DNA of 64,000 nucleotides from Symbiodinium sp. CCMP2592 (GCA_905221615.1 CAJNDT010004557.1:1483001-1547000); one strand, 5' to 3'. Shown: positions 17,111-29,841, counted from the first letter of the stretch. Program-made: numbers and translations. Notes: generated from the sequence alone by a model not told the origin.

Positions 17111-20100
17111 TGGTTAGCGCCGCAACTTTAAAGGAGCCCGTCATTCGACTTGCAAGCCGCAATCGAAGCGCCCCCGGGACGGTTTAGGGTTTAGGATCCC
17201 CCCCCTTCCCCGCCTACCTCTACCTTTTTGAAATAGTTCGTGTGGATATGACCATAACCATACGGAACCTTGGAGATGTAGCTTCTTGGGCCTCGGACAC
17301 TCTGAACCCAAGACCCTCGGTTTTTGGAAGGGCCCTGGTTGGGACTATGCAGCGGTTTGCAAAAGTAAGACCTTCGAAAACAGAAGGTCTTGTGTTCCGC
17401 ATGCCTGCAAACCCGAAGCTCGAATCAGCCCCTGAACCGAAAGCCCAGACCTACAAACGCTAGCAGGATTTAGAGCTCGAGCCTTTGTGCCCTGCTCTTT
17501 GGCCTGTACAGGGTTAGTCTCGGCGGAGTGGGCTTATAGTTCTTAGGTTGGGTGCCAGGGGGTTGCCGGGTTGCAGACTGTTGGTTGGATCTTGCAGCAA
17601 ACCTCAGCCCTTGCTTTTCCTAGAGACTCGTTGTCTTCAAGCCGAGTCTTGAGTAGCTGAACCTTGCCCTGGAATCGCGAACGTTGTGGTGAGTCGAATC
17701 ATTTGAGCACAAACCTGAGTATGCAAGATGCAAGGAGCAGCATGCTTTGGCCACAGCAACCATGGCGCGATACTCAGGGGAAGTGCCGGTGCCTGTTTAG
17801 GAATATAGCGCGCTGAATGGCTTGGTCCTCCTGTCGTTGCTTCTTCGACGGTCACGGCCACGACCATCACCACTACCACGGACACCAGTGGTACCCATGA
17901 CAACTCGCCTCTCGCCGTTGCGACAACAAACAGGACTTCTTCCGGCAGCATTCGTACTGCTCCTCCCCACCTCCGACGTGGCCCACCCAGCAACCGGCCC
18001 GGCTATACTACACTGTACTATACTCTACTGATGTTGGCACTATAGTACTGCAAGTAGCACAAGGATTACAACTACCACTACCATAAACACGACCACCAGA
18101 CCACTACTCCTGCTGCCGATGCTAGTGCTATCAGGTGAGGCATGGGAGGCGTTTATGAGTGTCTCTAGCTTGCCCGACATGATCCATGTATGCTGTCGCC
18201 TTTACTTGATGACCCTTTCCACTCGCATGATCGCCCCCTGTTGCCCTGAAAACGAAGACCACCGTTGCGGGCTGAGTCGATTGCTCGGTGGCATCCCGGA
18301 AGCTGTTCGCAAGCTAGCTTCGCAGCCGAGTCGTTGCTAAGGGCTGCGCACGGAGCGGTGCCGAACCTTGTCTGCACCTTTGAGGAGTTCGACCTCAAGT
18401 GCAATACAGGGCAGACTAAGGTTGCTTATAATGTTGCAAACTTCTTGGCAGAATGTGGTTGGTTGGGTTTCAAGACATTTAGAAGCATGACGTCTTCATT
18501 TTCTCAAAGCTCGGATGCTAGACGGCCAACCAAGGAACAACATGTACTGAGACAGACCTCAGAGTTGCTGAAGGTTGCTTATCCTCTGGGTTTCTTATCT
18601 GGGAAGCTCTTCGACTACTTGGAACAGTTCTTCTATGTATAAGATCGGGCCCTGAAGGAACAGCATCTGACATGATTTCTTAGATCCCTCTCGTATTGAT
18701 TGCTAAAACTCAGGCCATTATATATGATGTGTTTCGACGGTGAAGCCTCGCGCTGACAGCACCCCGCAAGGCGCCTTCGCCTTTGGCCACGCTGCCAGCA
18801 TCGAAGCGCCATTCGATTTCCATGTCCCGCTGCTTGTTTGCAACTTTCCGGTAACTTTGACCCGGAACCTGGTGAAGTAGAGTAGTTAGCTCAAGTTGTG
18901 CACCCGAACACAGAGACCTCGTCTGGCGAGTCCGAGTTGCGAGAGTGTAAACCCGGAGCCTAAACCGCCTGACCCGAGACTGTAGCGCAACTTTGTTGTT
19001 GAGGGAAGGCCTCAGGATTGATCAGTGCCTTATTTGGGGGCCTGATAATAAGGATCCTACTAAATAGGGTACTACATTAAAGTCCCCACATAGACTCAGC
19101 AACGGTCGCTGTTTTAACTGTCGTCGTCCTATAGCGCCGTCGTCGTTGTAGCCGCCGTAGCCACATGAACATGGCAAGCTGACTGCAGCAGTGGTCGTAG
19201 TGGCGGCTGTAGAACTGGTAGGTGCAGATTGAGATAGTTCACAGCCTGGTGAGCACGAGGCTCTCATATGTTTCGTTTTACCTTGCGGGGAGAGGCAGGA
19301 CCGGGCCTCTTAGGGACCTAAGAGTTTTATATCCTAGGGTGGTATATAATTCGGCTCAAGGCGCACATGAAGAAGGGTTTCATTCGAGCATTTGCTGAGG
19401 CCTATACTAGACAGATCTATGCAAGACACACCGCTCCGGTTGAAACTGGTAGTGTGTTTGGGGTGTGGGCCCAACGGAGTCCACGTACTCGTAGCGTGAC
19501 GGCCTCCGAGCACGATGGCTGTGTGCGATGGAGATAGCGCCAACTTCTTAGTCTTCAATGGTGTAGAGTCTAGAGTGGTTTAGGATTAAATGTGCAGGGG
19601 CATGGCATTCAGGGCTTGGTCTCGAGCCCATAAACCAAACATTTATCCACCATCATCAGCTCCAAACCCGAAAGCCATGTATCAGTATCCTAAACTCTAA
19701 ACCTTAAGCCGTAAATTAACCCTGGGTAAGAGGGAAAAAGTCTTTAAATCCACCCTAAACCCAAATCCTAGACTATACACACTCAAGCTAGGAATCTGGG
19801 GCCGGCACCAATACAGCTTCACAGCCGCAACGCCAGTTAAAACCCATTGGGGTCGAAGCAATCAGTAGTTGCGTTCCCTGCTTATTCGTCCCTGTGTCCC
19901 CGTACCAAAAGAAGCCCCAGGACTTCTGAAACTTGGTAGTAAGGGCCCTCTATTCAGCACCCACCATTTCGGAAACCTAAGATATGCCGAGGTCCACCGT
20001 CTGGCTCGGTCAGTCTCAACCGCTGGGTGCCTCGAAGGCGCATCACGTCTAGGAAGTTTGTGGGTTTACGGTTTGAGGTTTGAAGTTGATCTAGGGTTTG

Positions 20101-21049
20101 TAGATTTGGATTGTAGCTTGGTAGTATGGTGGGCACGAAGGCATGTGCACCGCAGCTTTTCAGCAAATGGGGAGTCTCAAGTGTGCTGCGAAGGCCTTTG
20201 AAATTAGATGCTCGTGGTTGAGTGCTTGCAGCTCAAGGTGCTTTGGATTATTTGTTCGCAGGTGCACATGAAACAGATGCTCCTTTGGGTCCTAGCAGTG
20301 GGGTGGGACGGGCTCTCCTCGGAGACTTCATCCCACGTAGAATGTTAGAAATATTCAGCTTCCTGGCTCTTGGATCAAGACAAAGACCTGCACAAAGCAT
20401 ATCCAGCCCTGCCATGTCCGATCAAAGTAGCACTCAAAGCTTTGTAAACCCTGGACTTGGCCGTACAATTCATGGTCGCACCAATGGAACGACCGACACA
20501 TGCGCAGCTTGCGAAGCCACAACTTCAGCAGTGCTTCGCAGTAGCGCATCTTGTGTTTTAGCAATACGCAGGATCCACTAAGAACAGAAGCAAGCAGAAT
20601 GCAGAACGCAAAACAGTGTTAGAGTTTGATGCAGCGCGACTTCATGGGCCCAAACTCTGCGACTGTGTGGTGACATGACGTGTAATTTTGAGTGTGTGTT
20701 TCTTTTTTTCCGGGGCTGTCTGATGGGTGCATAAAGAAAACATGCTTCCTACCTGGCCGCCTCTTGCGATCTGCTTCGTTCAGGGGATCCAACGTCCCTC
20801 CTAAAACGTAAACCCCAAACCGTTGAATCGTACACTCTCGACTACAAACCCTCGACTCTAGACGCTTACTTGATCCTTAGCCCCAAAAACCTGAATCCTA
20901 AAAACCCTCCCCTCCGTCCTCGATGCTTCGTGGAAAAGGAGCTCGCAAAGCAGCCCTGAAACCCTAAAACTTGCAGCCGTAAACCCTAACAGCCTAAACC
21001 CTCAACCCTCTCCAAGAGTCCTTTCACGCGAGCCCGCTGGGTAGCCTTG
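17111..21049. other. 3.9 kb without a recognised gene
   Basis: I see scattered telomere-like words and several short open frames. The most protein-like is the 3' part of 18265-18642 on the plus strand (CTFEEFDLKCNTGQTK...), which has no ATG near its start and no known motif. It might be an exon; I do not call it. Confidence 0.3.
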
Positions 21050-21253
21050 GAAGTACCATAACCCCAATTATGATCCCTTTTCTGGGCTTTGAAGTACCAT
21101 ACTTTAACACTTTTTTCTTAAAGGAACCCTTATGGAATAAAGGTTTATACTTTTTTCTCCCTGGTTACTTAAGGAACCTTATGAAATAAAGGTTTATACT
21201 TTTTTCTCCCAGGTTACTTAAAAGCCCAGTTTTGGGGTGCTTATAACTTCCTT
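21050..21253. repeat. Hairpin element with internal 48-bp tandem duplication
   Basis: Outer arms GGAAGTACCATAACCCC and GGGGTGCTTATAACTTCC are complementary with mismatches. Inside, GGTTTATACTTTTTTCTCCC with flanks occurs twice in tandem (about 21124-21222). Confidence 0.6.
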
Positions 21254-21360
21254 CTGAGTCCCCCGACCTTCTATAGCTCCCTTATCGAACCCTAGGAGGA
21301 ACCCTTATAGAGATCCCTTAAAAGGAACCCTATTCTAATCATATGGCCCCAAAATTCATT

Positions 21361-21493
21361 ACCCAGACTCAGACCCCCGGGAGGATCTAGAAAGTAGATC
21401 CCCTACGTAATTTGGGGCCCTATACTACAAAGGGTGCTTTATAGGAACCCCCGTTAAGGGATCTACTTTCTGGATCCTGTCGGGGGTCTGGGT
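21361..21493. repeat. 133-bp hairpin element
   Basis: Arms ACCCAGACTCAGACCCCC / GGGGGTCTGGGT and AGTAGATCCC / GGGATCTACT pair across the element. Confidence 0.7.
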
Positions 21494-21500
21494 ATACCCT

Positions 21501-21603
21501 ACCTATAGTCTCCATTGTAGTTCCTTTTTGGGGGTTACCTTTTAGGATCCTTAATCTAATTTTGGTTAAACCAAAAAAAGGAATTACAATGGAGACTCTA
21601 GGT
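21501..21603. repeat. Family A hairpin element, copy 1
   Basis: Left arm ACCTATAGTCTCCATTGTAG and right arm its complement with one mismatch, then CCTTTTTGG / CCAAAAAAAGG. It lies 15 bases upstream of an exon-like island. Confidence 0.8.
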
Positions 21604-21618
21604 ACTGTAGAAAGACAG

Positions 21619-21699
21619 GTCAGTTCTCGAGGCGGCCGAGGAGGATGAGCTGCAAGAGCTTCCAGATGACGGATCCTCGCAATCCCGCTTTGGACTTAG
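21619..21699 (+). CDS. Exon candidate, acidic segment
   Basis: After GAAAGACAG the plus strand reads VLEAAEEDELQELPDDGSSQ and ends CTTAG|GCGTTG, a GC-type donor of the kind dinoflagellates use. It is followed by TTTAGGG-like repeats. No family recognised. Confidence 0.35.
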
Positions 21700-22173
21700 G
21701 CGTTGAAGGGTTTAGGGATGTTTAGGGTTTAGTTTGGGTTAGGGGTTTTTGGTTTAGGGTTTAGGGCTTAGGGGTTTAAGGGTTTAGGGTTTTTTGGGGC
21801 TTCGGACGGTTCTGAGTTTTTTTTAAGTAAGGGGCGTACACGGCCTGAGAGAGTTCTATAGCGTTCCAATAGGGTTTCTATAGTGGTCTGCTGGGCTTCT
21901 GAGCGTTTGCAGTCAGGGCTTTGGGGTTGCCCCGAACCCTAAACCCTATAAACGTTTGCATTTACAAATGTGACCCTATCCCTCCAGGGACCTCATAGTT
22001 AGGGCCCTAGACCCCTTAAGGACCCCATAATCAGGTCCCTGGAGGCATAGGGTGAAATCATTCCGGATGCTTGGCCTGAGCGCACGAGTTGCTTACCCAC
22101 AGAGTGATTATGGTCGAGAGTTCGTCCTGGTAGAGTCGCAGCAGGCCACATGCAAAAGGGCTTAAGGTAAAAG

Positions 22174-22258
22174 CCAGAAAGTTGGAATATGATTATCCTA
22201 ACTCTTCTATGGTAAATTATAGGGTATCCTACCATGAAACCATATTCCAACTTTCTGG
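22174..22258. repeat. 85-bp hairpin element
   Basis: Perfect arms CCAGAAAGTTGGAATATG and CATATTCCAACTTTCTGG enclose a loop. Just upstream (about 22102-22160) the plus strand reads SDYGREFVLVESQQATCKRA after a CCCACAG acceptor, so the hairpin may sit in an intron. Confidence 0.75.
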
Positions 22259-22785
22259 AGTTCCCTGTAACGATTTAGGGGCTCTGGATGCCATGGACCG
22301 TTGGATGTTGTCTGGAAATATGATGGTGTCGGTCTGGCCATTGTGTCTCGTCGAAGCCTTTTTGGGAGGGCTTGGCGCTGTAGCATTTCTAGGGCTTTAA
22401 GTCTGAGGTTGCCGGCCGTAGACTCGCAAACTTGTGCCAGCAAGGGCCTAATTTACATTACTTCGCACTAAGCCCCAAGCTCTAATAACCTACGGCTCAA
22501 ATGCGCAAGATTTCCTCCGTTCATCACGGGGCAAGGCTTTGAGATCGAAGTTTCTTGCAAGCTGGGATGGGCGATTACGACGGCTGGGCTGAAGAGCTGG
22601 CAAGCAGTGCATTCAAGAAAGTCAGGAGACCCCGCCACCTCAGGACCTCGGCAGCACGCCAACAGCGCAACATGGGGCCGTAATACTTCGAACAGGCTTT
22701 TGGAGTGTACTATCTTTAAGTATCATCTTATTACCACTCTAATTGTAACCCTAAGGAATAGCAGTATTGGTATTTATATTACAAG
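22259..22785. other. No gene recognised
   Basis: Short overlapping open frames on both strands only; no repeat of note. Confidence 0.3.
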
Positions 22786-23016
22786 GAGGACCCGTGGAAG
22801 CTCACAGGCGACAGTGAGATGACCATGGCGGAGCGTGCAGCTTATGGGTTCCTCAAGAGCCAGCTGTGTATTGGTAAGCATTAGAAGCTGCCCCCACCCT
22901 GTAATAGTGACTATAAGGATTATATTAGGGCCCTATTATATACTTATTATCCACTATTACAGGGTGGGGGCCCCTTCTAAGGCAAGCATCCGTGTTGGCA
23001 TCTTTCGTGCCCGCCA
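22786..23016 (+). CDS. Two exon candidates separated by a hairpin intron
   Basis: Exon 22786-22873 follows ATTACAAG|G and reads EDPWKLTGDSEMTMAERAAY then GFLKSQLCI. It ends at a strong donor, TTG|GTAAGC. The intron 22874-22981 is essentially one hairpin element and ends CTTCTAAG|G. The next exon, 22982-23016, continues in frame (GC AAG CAT CCG ...) to a GTGGTT donor. The joint restores GGCAAGCAT, which also flanks the hairpin on its left as GGTAAGCAT. Protein family not recognised. The direct repeats and consistent phase make this the best intron in the window. Confidence 0.5.
22882..22980. mobile_element. Introner-like hairpin element forming an intron
   Basis: Terminal arms of about 29 bases (TAGAAG...CCCACCCTGTAATAGTG and complement) span nearly the whole intron. 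Flanks are GGTAAGCAT on the left and GGCAAGCAT on the right, a 9-bp duplication with one difference. The left copy supplies the GT donor; the element end together with the first base of the right copy supplies the AG acceptor. Confidence 0.65.
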
Positions 23017-23416
23017 GTGGTTTTGCTTGCCGTCCTAAACCCGAAAAGCCCTCAACCCCAGACCTTACAGAACCCAGCCTGTTAACGGCAGCATATATAG
23101 TCGTTAAACTGTTAAACTCTACAACTTACTGAGACCCTGGACGCCCGAATCCCCAAAGCCCAAACTTCAAACAATGAGAGTGATTGTGCTGCCAAAAAAC
23201 TTCAAACAGTGACCTCGAGCCCCAATAAGCAGACCCGAAAATCAAACATAGTATCAACGTCTGAAGAACTAGCAATAGTGTTCCTTTTCTGTCCTTATTC
23301 ATAATCCTACCTTTATCAGGTCAGACTTCTGGCAGCAAGGACCCGGAACCCTGTCCAGGGTTCCTTGAAGGGTTATGCGATGTGGGAGTAGGGTTCACAT
23401 TTGGAGGTTTGATGGT

Positions 23417-23532
23417 CTACCTATAGTCTCCATTGTAGTTCCTTTTTTTGGTTAACCAAAATCTCTATTATAAGGCCCTAACCGTAAAACTGGTTAACCA
23501 AAAAAAGGAACTACAATGGAGACTATAGGTAG
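23417..23532. repeat. Family A hairpin element, copy 2
   Basis: About 42-base perfect arms (CTACCTATAGTCTCCATTGT... and complement) around a 30-base loop. It could be spliced as GTCTAC...CTATAG|G, but I cannot verify flanking exons. Confidence 0.85.
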
Positions 23533-25083
23533 TGTTTATAGGACTTGCTCCACCGAACTCCTGAGACCCGAGGGCGGACAAGTTTCACACATTAGTTCAG
23601 CTTGGCTTGCGCCTTTTTTGTGTCGTTCTACTGAGCTTGGCTTGATTCGGTTTTGTAAATTCCAGTTGGGAGTTACGTTGTTTTACTCCTTGCTTCAAGT
23701 AGGAAGTTTAGCAACGGATAAGAGATGTTGTTACTGTATGTTAGTCATCATGGATGCTATCTACATCTACCGGTTCGATCGATCCAGATCGCTACCGATA
23801 ATTTAGCGGCTAAATCCAACCATGGGTATTGGTAGTGTTGCTTGGGCGCGGTTCCGTTCGGTGTCGATGTTTGGGTTCGAGCCCAAGACCTTCACATGTC
23901 AACCGAGCACTCACTCCTTCCACCATTCTCGCGCTTCTTGAAGAAACCCCTCCAAACCTCCACCCCACCAACACTCCGCCAACCATCGACCCCTAAACTT
24001 AGTTCCATCCAACCCTCCAAACCTAGCACAAACCTCCAGCCGCAGCCTCACACCTTCCGGCACCCCCTTCCTCCAGCTCCCTCCAGCCACCTTCCAGCCT
24101 CCCAGTGCAAATATGCTTCTGATGCTTGGTGTGGTTTCCTGGTTGCTGACGCTACATGATGCCGTTATGCTGATGGTACGAAAAATCTGGGTTGTTTGGG
24201 TCCGGCACAGGTGATTTTTGCCTGCGCGTTTTGGTGTCTCCTAGAATCCTAGAAAGTTCGTTTGAAGCCAGCTAGCATGAGGACACCCTATATGATACAC
24301 GCATGTATGTTCAGGGGCCCCATCCCCTATTTCACTTCCAACTGTTCAACTGGTTAGCCATTCGCGGCATGTTTTCCTTGACCTCTTTTTCATCTGCCGC
24401 AAAACCCACTTTACCAGATGCCCATATGCGCTGTGGAAGGTCTTTCGGTGAAAGCGGTATGCTTGTTTATTCAGTGCATCCCTTGCCTTCCCTGCATGGA
24501 ATATAGTCTGTAGGAACCCCGACGGAAATTATATATCCTAAACTCACCCCTAAGCTCCAAACCGCATGCTGGATGTCAGGATTCCCTCGTGCCGGAGCGC
24601 AGCGGTGGTCGGCGGAGGCTGTGGAAACCCGGAGTTTCGAAAACACCTGCGGTTGATTTGAATGATTTTTGTCGGGTGAAGGGCTTTTTCAGTGTTTGAT
24701 AAGGGTTGGCCTCAACCATAAACCCTGAACCCGAAACCCTTAACCCTAACAACAGTTAAGTAGGGGTTTTGTGACCCATAATTCTTCCTTCAGCTTCAGG
24801 CCCTTGAAGGCTTGTGGGGCCCATAGAAATATGTACCATCTCTCTGTATACAGGCTCGCAGAAGATCTTTCCCTAGCATGCTTGAGGGGCCTTGAACCGT
24901 TGATTTGTGGGGCGTGGTGTTTGTGCTGCCGGTGGGCTGCCCATGGTGTTTGGGCTGCCGGTGGGGTGTTAGGATTTGGGTCTGGAGTTGATCCCAAATT
25001 GGTTAGCTAATTTCTGTGCCCTTGAAGCATTCGACTTCCAGCCCTACATGCTAAACCAACGGACCAGCGCTCGCCACAACTTC
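23533..25083. other. No gene recognised
   Basis: A proline-rich open frame at 23842-24159 and several shorter ones lack recognisable motifs. Scattered telomere-like words occur near 24720. Confidence 0.3.
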
Positions 25084-25191
25084 ATGTAGGAACTTGATTA
25101 TGAAAAACCCTGCCCCTATAACCCCAAGATATTAGGAACCGTATTAAGAACCCTAATAAAGACCCAAGCTTTCTTAATCAGGTTCCTACAT
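25084..25191. repeat. Hairpin element
   Basis: ATGTAGGAACTTGATTA at the left pairs with TAATCAGGTTCCTACAT at the right with one mismatch. Confidence 0.65.
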
Positions 25192-25610
25192 TATCTGTAG
25201 CCCCAAGCCACAAGCCCGACCAAGCAGGAGATCGGGTCATCGCCCTTAAACGAATAGGCTCTTCGATCCACAGGCAAACCCTAATCCCACAAAGCCTTAA
25301 ATCGAAAAATCCCTGCAACAAAAAGCCCTGAAGCACACCAAAGGTCGAACTAGAGCCCGAAGCCTTCAGACAGGTCTGCTTCTGCACTCTTGCCGGTACT
25401 ATTGCGTGTTATTGCCGTGGCAGTGGGGAGACCCTTCAGGGCTTTGAGTCTTCGCCTTTGGGGCTTCGGGCTTCGGTTTTAGGGTCACGAGCACAGTCCT
25501 AACTGGCGGAAGAGCGGCACACTACCGGGCGTCCTTGCAAGCAAGCCTGCAGCAAAAAGGGTGTTGTCTACCTGGGAAATTTAGGGTTTAGCAAGGCTTT
25601 TCCCAAGCCA

Positions 25611-25627
25611 TATGGGAGCTTCCGAAA

Positions 25628-25664
<37 letters not shown>

Positions 25665-25747
25665 GCCTTTTTTTTGGGGTCCTTGTAATAAAGATCCTAC
25701 TATCTAAGGTATTATATTGGGGCCCCCTATTTTCGGAAACTCCCATA
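25611..25747. repeat. Family B hairpin element, copy 1, with long G run
   Basis: TATGGGAGCTTCCGAAAA pairs with TTTTCGGAAACTCCCATA with one mismatch. An uninterrupted run of 33 G (25631-25663) lies just inside the left arm and is absent from the other copies at 29130, 29739 and 37006. Confidence 0.85.
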
Positions 25748-25914
25748 TTACCCGAAAGGACGGAAGCTTTTAATATCATCCTGCTGCTGTCCGAACCCCT
25801 TCCCCCCCTCCGATTTGGCTACAACTCCTATAGCCTTAAAAGCCGCGCCCCAAGCCCGACCACGAAAGCCTGACCTAAAACATGATAGTAATATTTTAGT
25901 AGTAATAACATGTG

Positions 25915-25918
<4 letters not shown>

Positions 25919-25996
<78 letters not shown>
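25919..25996. repeat. (AT)n(AG)n microsatellite
   Basis: AT dinucleotides to about 25945 pass into an AG tract to 25996. Open frames through it are artefacts. Confidence 0.95.
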
Positions 25997-25999
<3 letters not shown>

Positions 26000-26226
26000 G
26001 GGAGCGTGAAAAAACGACACCGTGCAAACCCTACCTGTGGTCAAGAGACCTACCTGTTTAAGGAACTATACATACATACTATACATGTGCATATATATAT
26101 ATATATACATACACGTATAAACATACACAAAAACCATCAACACCCTAAATCCTGCAGGTCTCTGTTCGTTGACCCATCAGATCCCAACTCTGCTTGGAGT
26201 CAGGGCCTCGGTCAGATTGTGGATGT

Positions 26227-26530
26227 ACGGTTTAGGTTTTCAGGATTTAGGGTTTAGGGTTTGAGGGTTTAGGATTTAGGGTAGGATTTAGGGTTTGAGG
26301 GTTTCGGATTTAGCGTTTGGCGTTGAGGATTTAGGGTTTATAAGATTTAGGATTTAGGGTTTAGGTGTTCAGGGTGCCCCCGGCAAGACTTCAAGAGGCC
26401 TGGATGCAAAAAAAAGTGGTCAGGGTTCGGGTGTTCAGGGTTTGGAGTTTCGGGTTTTAGGTTTCCAGGGTAAAAATAATGGTTTTCAGGGTGTAGGGTT
26501 TAGGGTTGAAGGTTTGCAGGCTGCCCTTGA
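26227..26530. repeat. Degenerate TTTAGGG-like array
   Basis: Repeated variants of GGATTTAGGGTTTAGGG. It ends near GGTTTGCAG|G, followed by a short exon-like reading (AALEVDAVCKCD) from 26520. Confidence 0.6.
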
Positions 26531-29129
26531 AGTCGATGCCGTTTGCAAATGTGATAGGGGTCCTGTAGCTGGTGTAGTCAGTGGAGTTTTGGGTTTAGGA
26601 TTGGCATGCGCCTTGGAATCCTGTGCGGCATCCGCTGCATTGCATATTTCGAGCCGGTTCGGGGATGACAAAGTCGTCCTCTCAGTCGTGGGCACGAGAG
26701 AGGATTAGCCCCCATCTTCCACAGTGGAAAAACGACCGGGGATTGTGGAGGAGGCGGTTGTGTTGGTTCTGGTCGCTGCATTCGTTGTGTTTTCAGACTT
26801 TGCGATTACTCTGAAGAATCTTCAATGTCTCTTCTTGCCCCTGTTCTTATTCAGTAATCTTCGTGGATGGCGTCTCACTGCAGATGTCGGATACTTCCCA
26901 TGTTTCGGGTTGGCCCCAACCGGAAGGTTCGGTGGTTATTGGAAAGTCCCAGACCTAAATCCTGAATAAAGCCCTCAGCCGCTCTCTGTCGGTTGCAGCG
27001 GGTGAGTGTCGACAAAGGAACACACAACAACGCAGCTGAACTGCTCAGGTTTCATGTATCTTATAGAACTTCGAAGATTTAGAGACATCTCAATGCTTCG
27101 TCATTTTAGAACTCAGATTTTTTAGACGCATCTCAATGCCCGGGTGCCGGCCTGCGGAAAGATTGCATTACTTGAAGATGCGGCTGACGTCAACCCAAAC
27201 CTCACCGGATCCACGTGAGAACAGAAGAAGAGCAGTGCAATCACGCCTTGGCCTCCCTAGGCTGTACATTTACCTGGCCCTGTAGCCTCAATCCACCCAG
27301 TCAAGATTTACAGGACTTTGCCTCGAACCGCAAAGCTTGAGGCAGAACTGCCCAGCCCGCCGTCGAAACGCCTTGCATCAGGACGCCTTGCAGTCCGAAG
27401 TGCAGTGACGTTCCGAAGCCAAGCCCCAAACACGCAAACCAGCCAGCCCCGAAATTCAACAGCAAGTCTAGCACCACGTGCTGAGCCACATGAAGACTAT
27501 ATAGAATCTAGGTAGGGCTTTGGGACATTTTATATTTGCTCTTATTGGGCTTTAAGAGGAACTTACTTACTAATATTTTTCAGCTGCTTTAAGAGCACCT
27601 CCTAGGAATCCGAACCTCGAGCCGGTAAGACCTGGAACAAGCAGTGTCGAGGTATTGAGAGCGTGGTATCTGAGGCCGTCGGCGAGGCAGCTGTTCGGCC
27701 TAGGGTTCAAGGTTTAAGTTTCAGGCTTCGGGTTTTGTTTGGTCTGAATCTGCTTTAATGCAATCATTGGGCATCTTCGTCGGATTTTGGTTTAGCGATG
27801 CCTGCCTCTTGGCTTTTTGACCCTCGAAACTTAGCCTCTCAAGTGCTAAGTGCTTTCAGGGCTGACGTTTCGGTCAGAGTCTCACGACGTTTTGTAGACC
27901 GCCAAACCAGTAAACCTTGCATGACTACTCCTGCATCCGATTAACAATCCCCAGAAACCCCATAGAAAACAACAAAAGGCAAATCTTGAAAGCATGTCAT
28001 AAAGCCCATAAGTGATCTTGAGACGCTTACGTCTGGTACAGAAAGAAAGCCCCAAATATCTCCAACCTAAACCCCCCAAAATAGGCAAAATAGTGGCCCA
28101 ATGCCTATCAAAGGCTATTATTCTACATACTTTGGGGGTCCAGGAAGTCCTTGGGCAGGTTCTTGGCACCCGGGCACCCAGGGGAGCCTGGGTGAACGTC
28201 TTCGAAGAGGCGCGGTGTCGGGATACGGTTTAGGGTTTAGGGTTTGCTTATCCGAGAATCGACAGGTTGCTGGCGTTGAAGCAAAATGCAAGGCCCCTTA
28301 CAATAGATCCCTTATAGTAGCCCTTATAGATCCCTTTAAAGAGAAGCCTCATCAGTTCTTGGCTTAGGTTTATCTTTGCATTTTATGTTTTGTTTTGGGA
28401 TGGGGGATCATGTGGTTGCTAGGGTCTTAACTAGGGCTTCGGCGTGCATTACACTGGGTGAAACAGGGCTCTGCGCGGGCTTAGGGCTGAGAGTTTACGG
28501 TGTAAGACTTCGGATTTGGGGTTTCGATATATGCTATGTTTTCTGTATGGCAATTCGTAGGGCGCCACATGCTCTCAGCTTCAGTTCAAGGCAAGGGTGG
28601 CATTGCCCAAATTTAATCCTTCGCTCATCGAACAGATGCAGCAGTCACACATATTTGTTGATTTGAGGTTTGGATATCGTGTTGGCCCTAAACCCTAAAC
28701 ACTAAAGCCTATAGCCCGCCCTCACCCCCTGATCTTCGCAATGAACCCAACAGCTCCTGGCGGGCAGGACTCATCAGGCCGTTTCGGACCCGTGGCAGCA
28801 TGCTCATGAGATAACGAATTAACCTAAGCTTTTGCCGATGGTGAGACACTTCTCAAACTTGTCGTGCGGGCACTACTTCACTTTCGAATGGCCATAGCAT
28901 AAGTAGACATGCGATTCTGTTGGCGGTATCAGCTTGGTCTTGGGGGGCTTCAGATCCAGATGTAGGTTTCCCCGCCCTTTCAGGGCATCTAAGCACATGC
29001 GAGGTTTAGGGCAGGCAGTTGATTCACACATTGAAGTCAAGCGGGGCTTGTAGATTGGTTTGGTGGGGCTACTGTGCACATCTGAGATGGCCGGGGCCAG
29101 TGTGCACTCAGCACACATGCCTCGTCCAG
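26531..29129. other. 2.6 kb with possible exons but no confident gene
   Basis: Protein-like plus-strand stretches occur at about 26600-26706 (ALESCAASAALHISSRFGDD), 26724-26969 (a hydrophobic VVLVLVAAFVVF segment, no ATG start) and 27645-27700 (GIESVVSEAVGEAAVR). 28071-28143 is an imperfect hairpin (CCCCCCAAAATAGG...) related to 46926-46993. None is certain. Confidence 0.3.
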
Positions 29130-29235
29130 ATGGGAGGTTCCGAAAAATAGGGATACCTTATTTGGGGGTCCTTATGATAAGGATCCTACTATTTAGGCTA
29201 CTATGGTAGGAACCCCTATTTTCGGAAACTCCCAT
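29130..29235. repeat. Family B hairpin element, copy 2
   Basis: ATGGGAGGTTCCGAAAAATA and TATTTTCGGAAACTCCCAT arms. The centre GGATCCTACTATTTAGG is shared with copy 3. Confidence 0.85.
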
Positions 29236-29738
29236 ATGAGGGATTCTGACTGGCCAGAACTACACTCAAACCCTCACCTCGCGCGGCGACACAGACCCTC
29301 CAAACCGCAAACCCTGAAACCTTCAAACCACAGTGGGAAAGGCCAAGACCCTCCAACCCAAAGCCTCAAGCTCTCAAGCCCTACATCGCTCATTGCCGAA
29401 GCGCCGAGGAAAAAGCGCCCGTGCCAGCCACCGAGCACTTGAATGTAAGCTTAAATACAATAGGGATCGGAATAACTAATAAGCGCGTCCCCTTAACTTA
29501 GGGCTTAGGGATGTTTAGAGGTTGAGGGTTCAGGGTTCGGAATCAAGGTGTCTGCTTATCTTAGTAGTGCTTTGGGGGAATTGGGGGAGTTGATCCCAAG
29601 ACTACTTTCTTAAAAGATCTATACAGTAGTCCTTCTATTCTCCCCTCCGCACTCCTTTCAGCACAAGCACGAAATGGACCCTGTGTATAGCTATACCGCT
29701 ATACCATCATGCCCGTTCGCAGTGGCCTCCTCCCAATT

Positions 29739-29841
29739 TGGGCGTTTCCGAAAATAGGGGTACCTTATTTAGGGATCCTTACAGTAAGGATCCTACTATT
29801 TAGGGTACTCTATGAGGGTCCCCTATTTTCGGAAACTCCCA
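29739..29841. repeat. Family B hairpin element, copy 3
   Basis: TGGGCGTTTCCGAAAATAGG and its complement, with a second internal palindrome GGATCCTTACAGTAAGGATCC. Confidence 0.85.
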
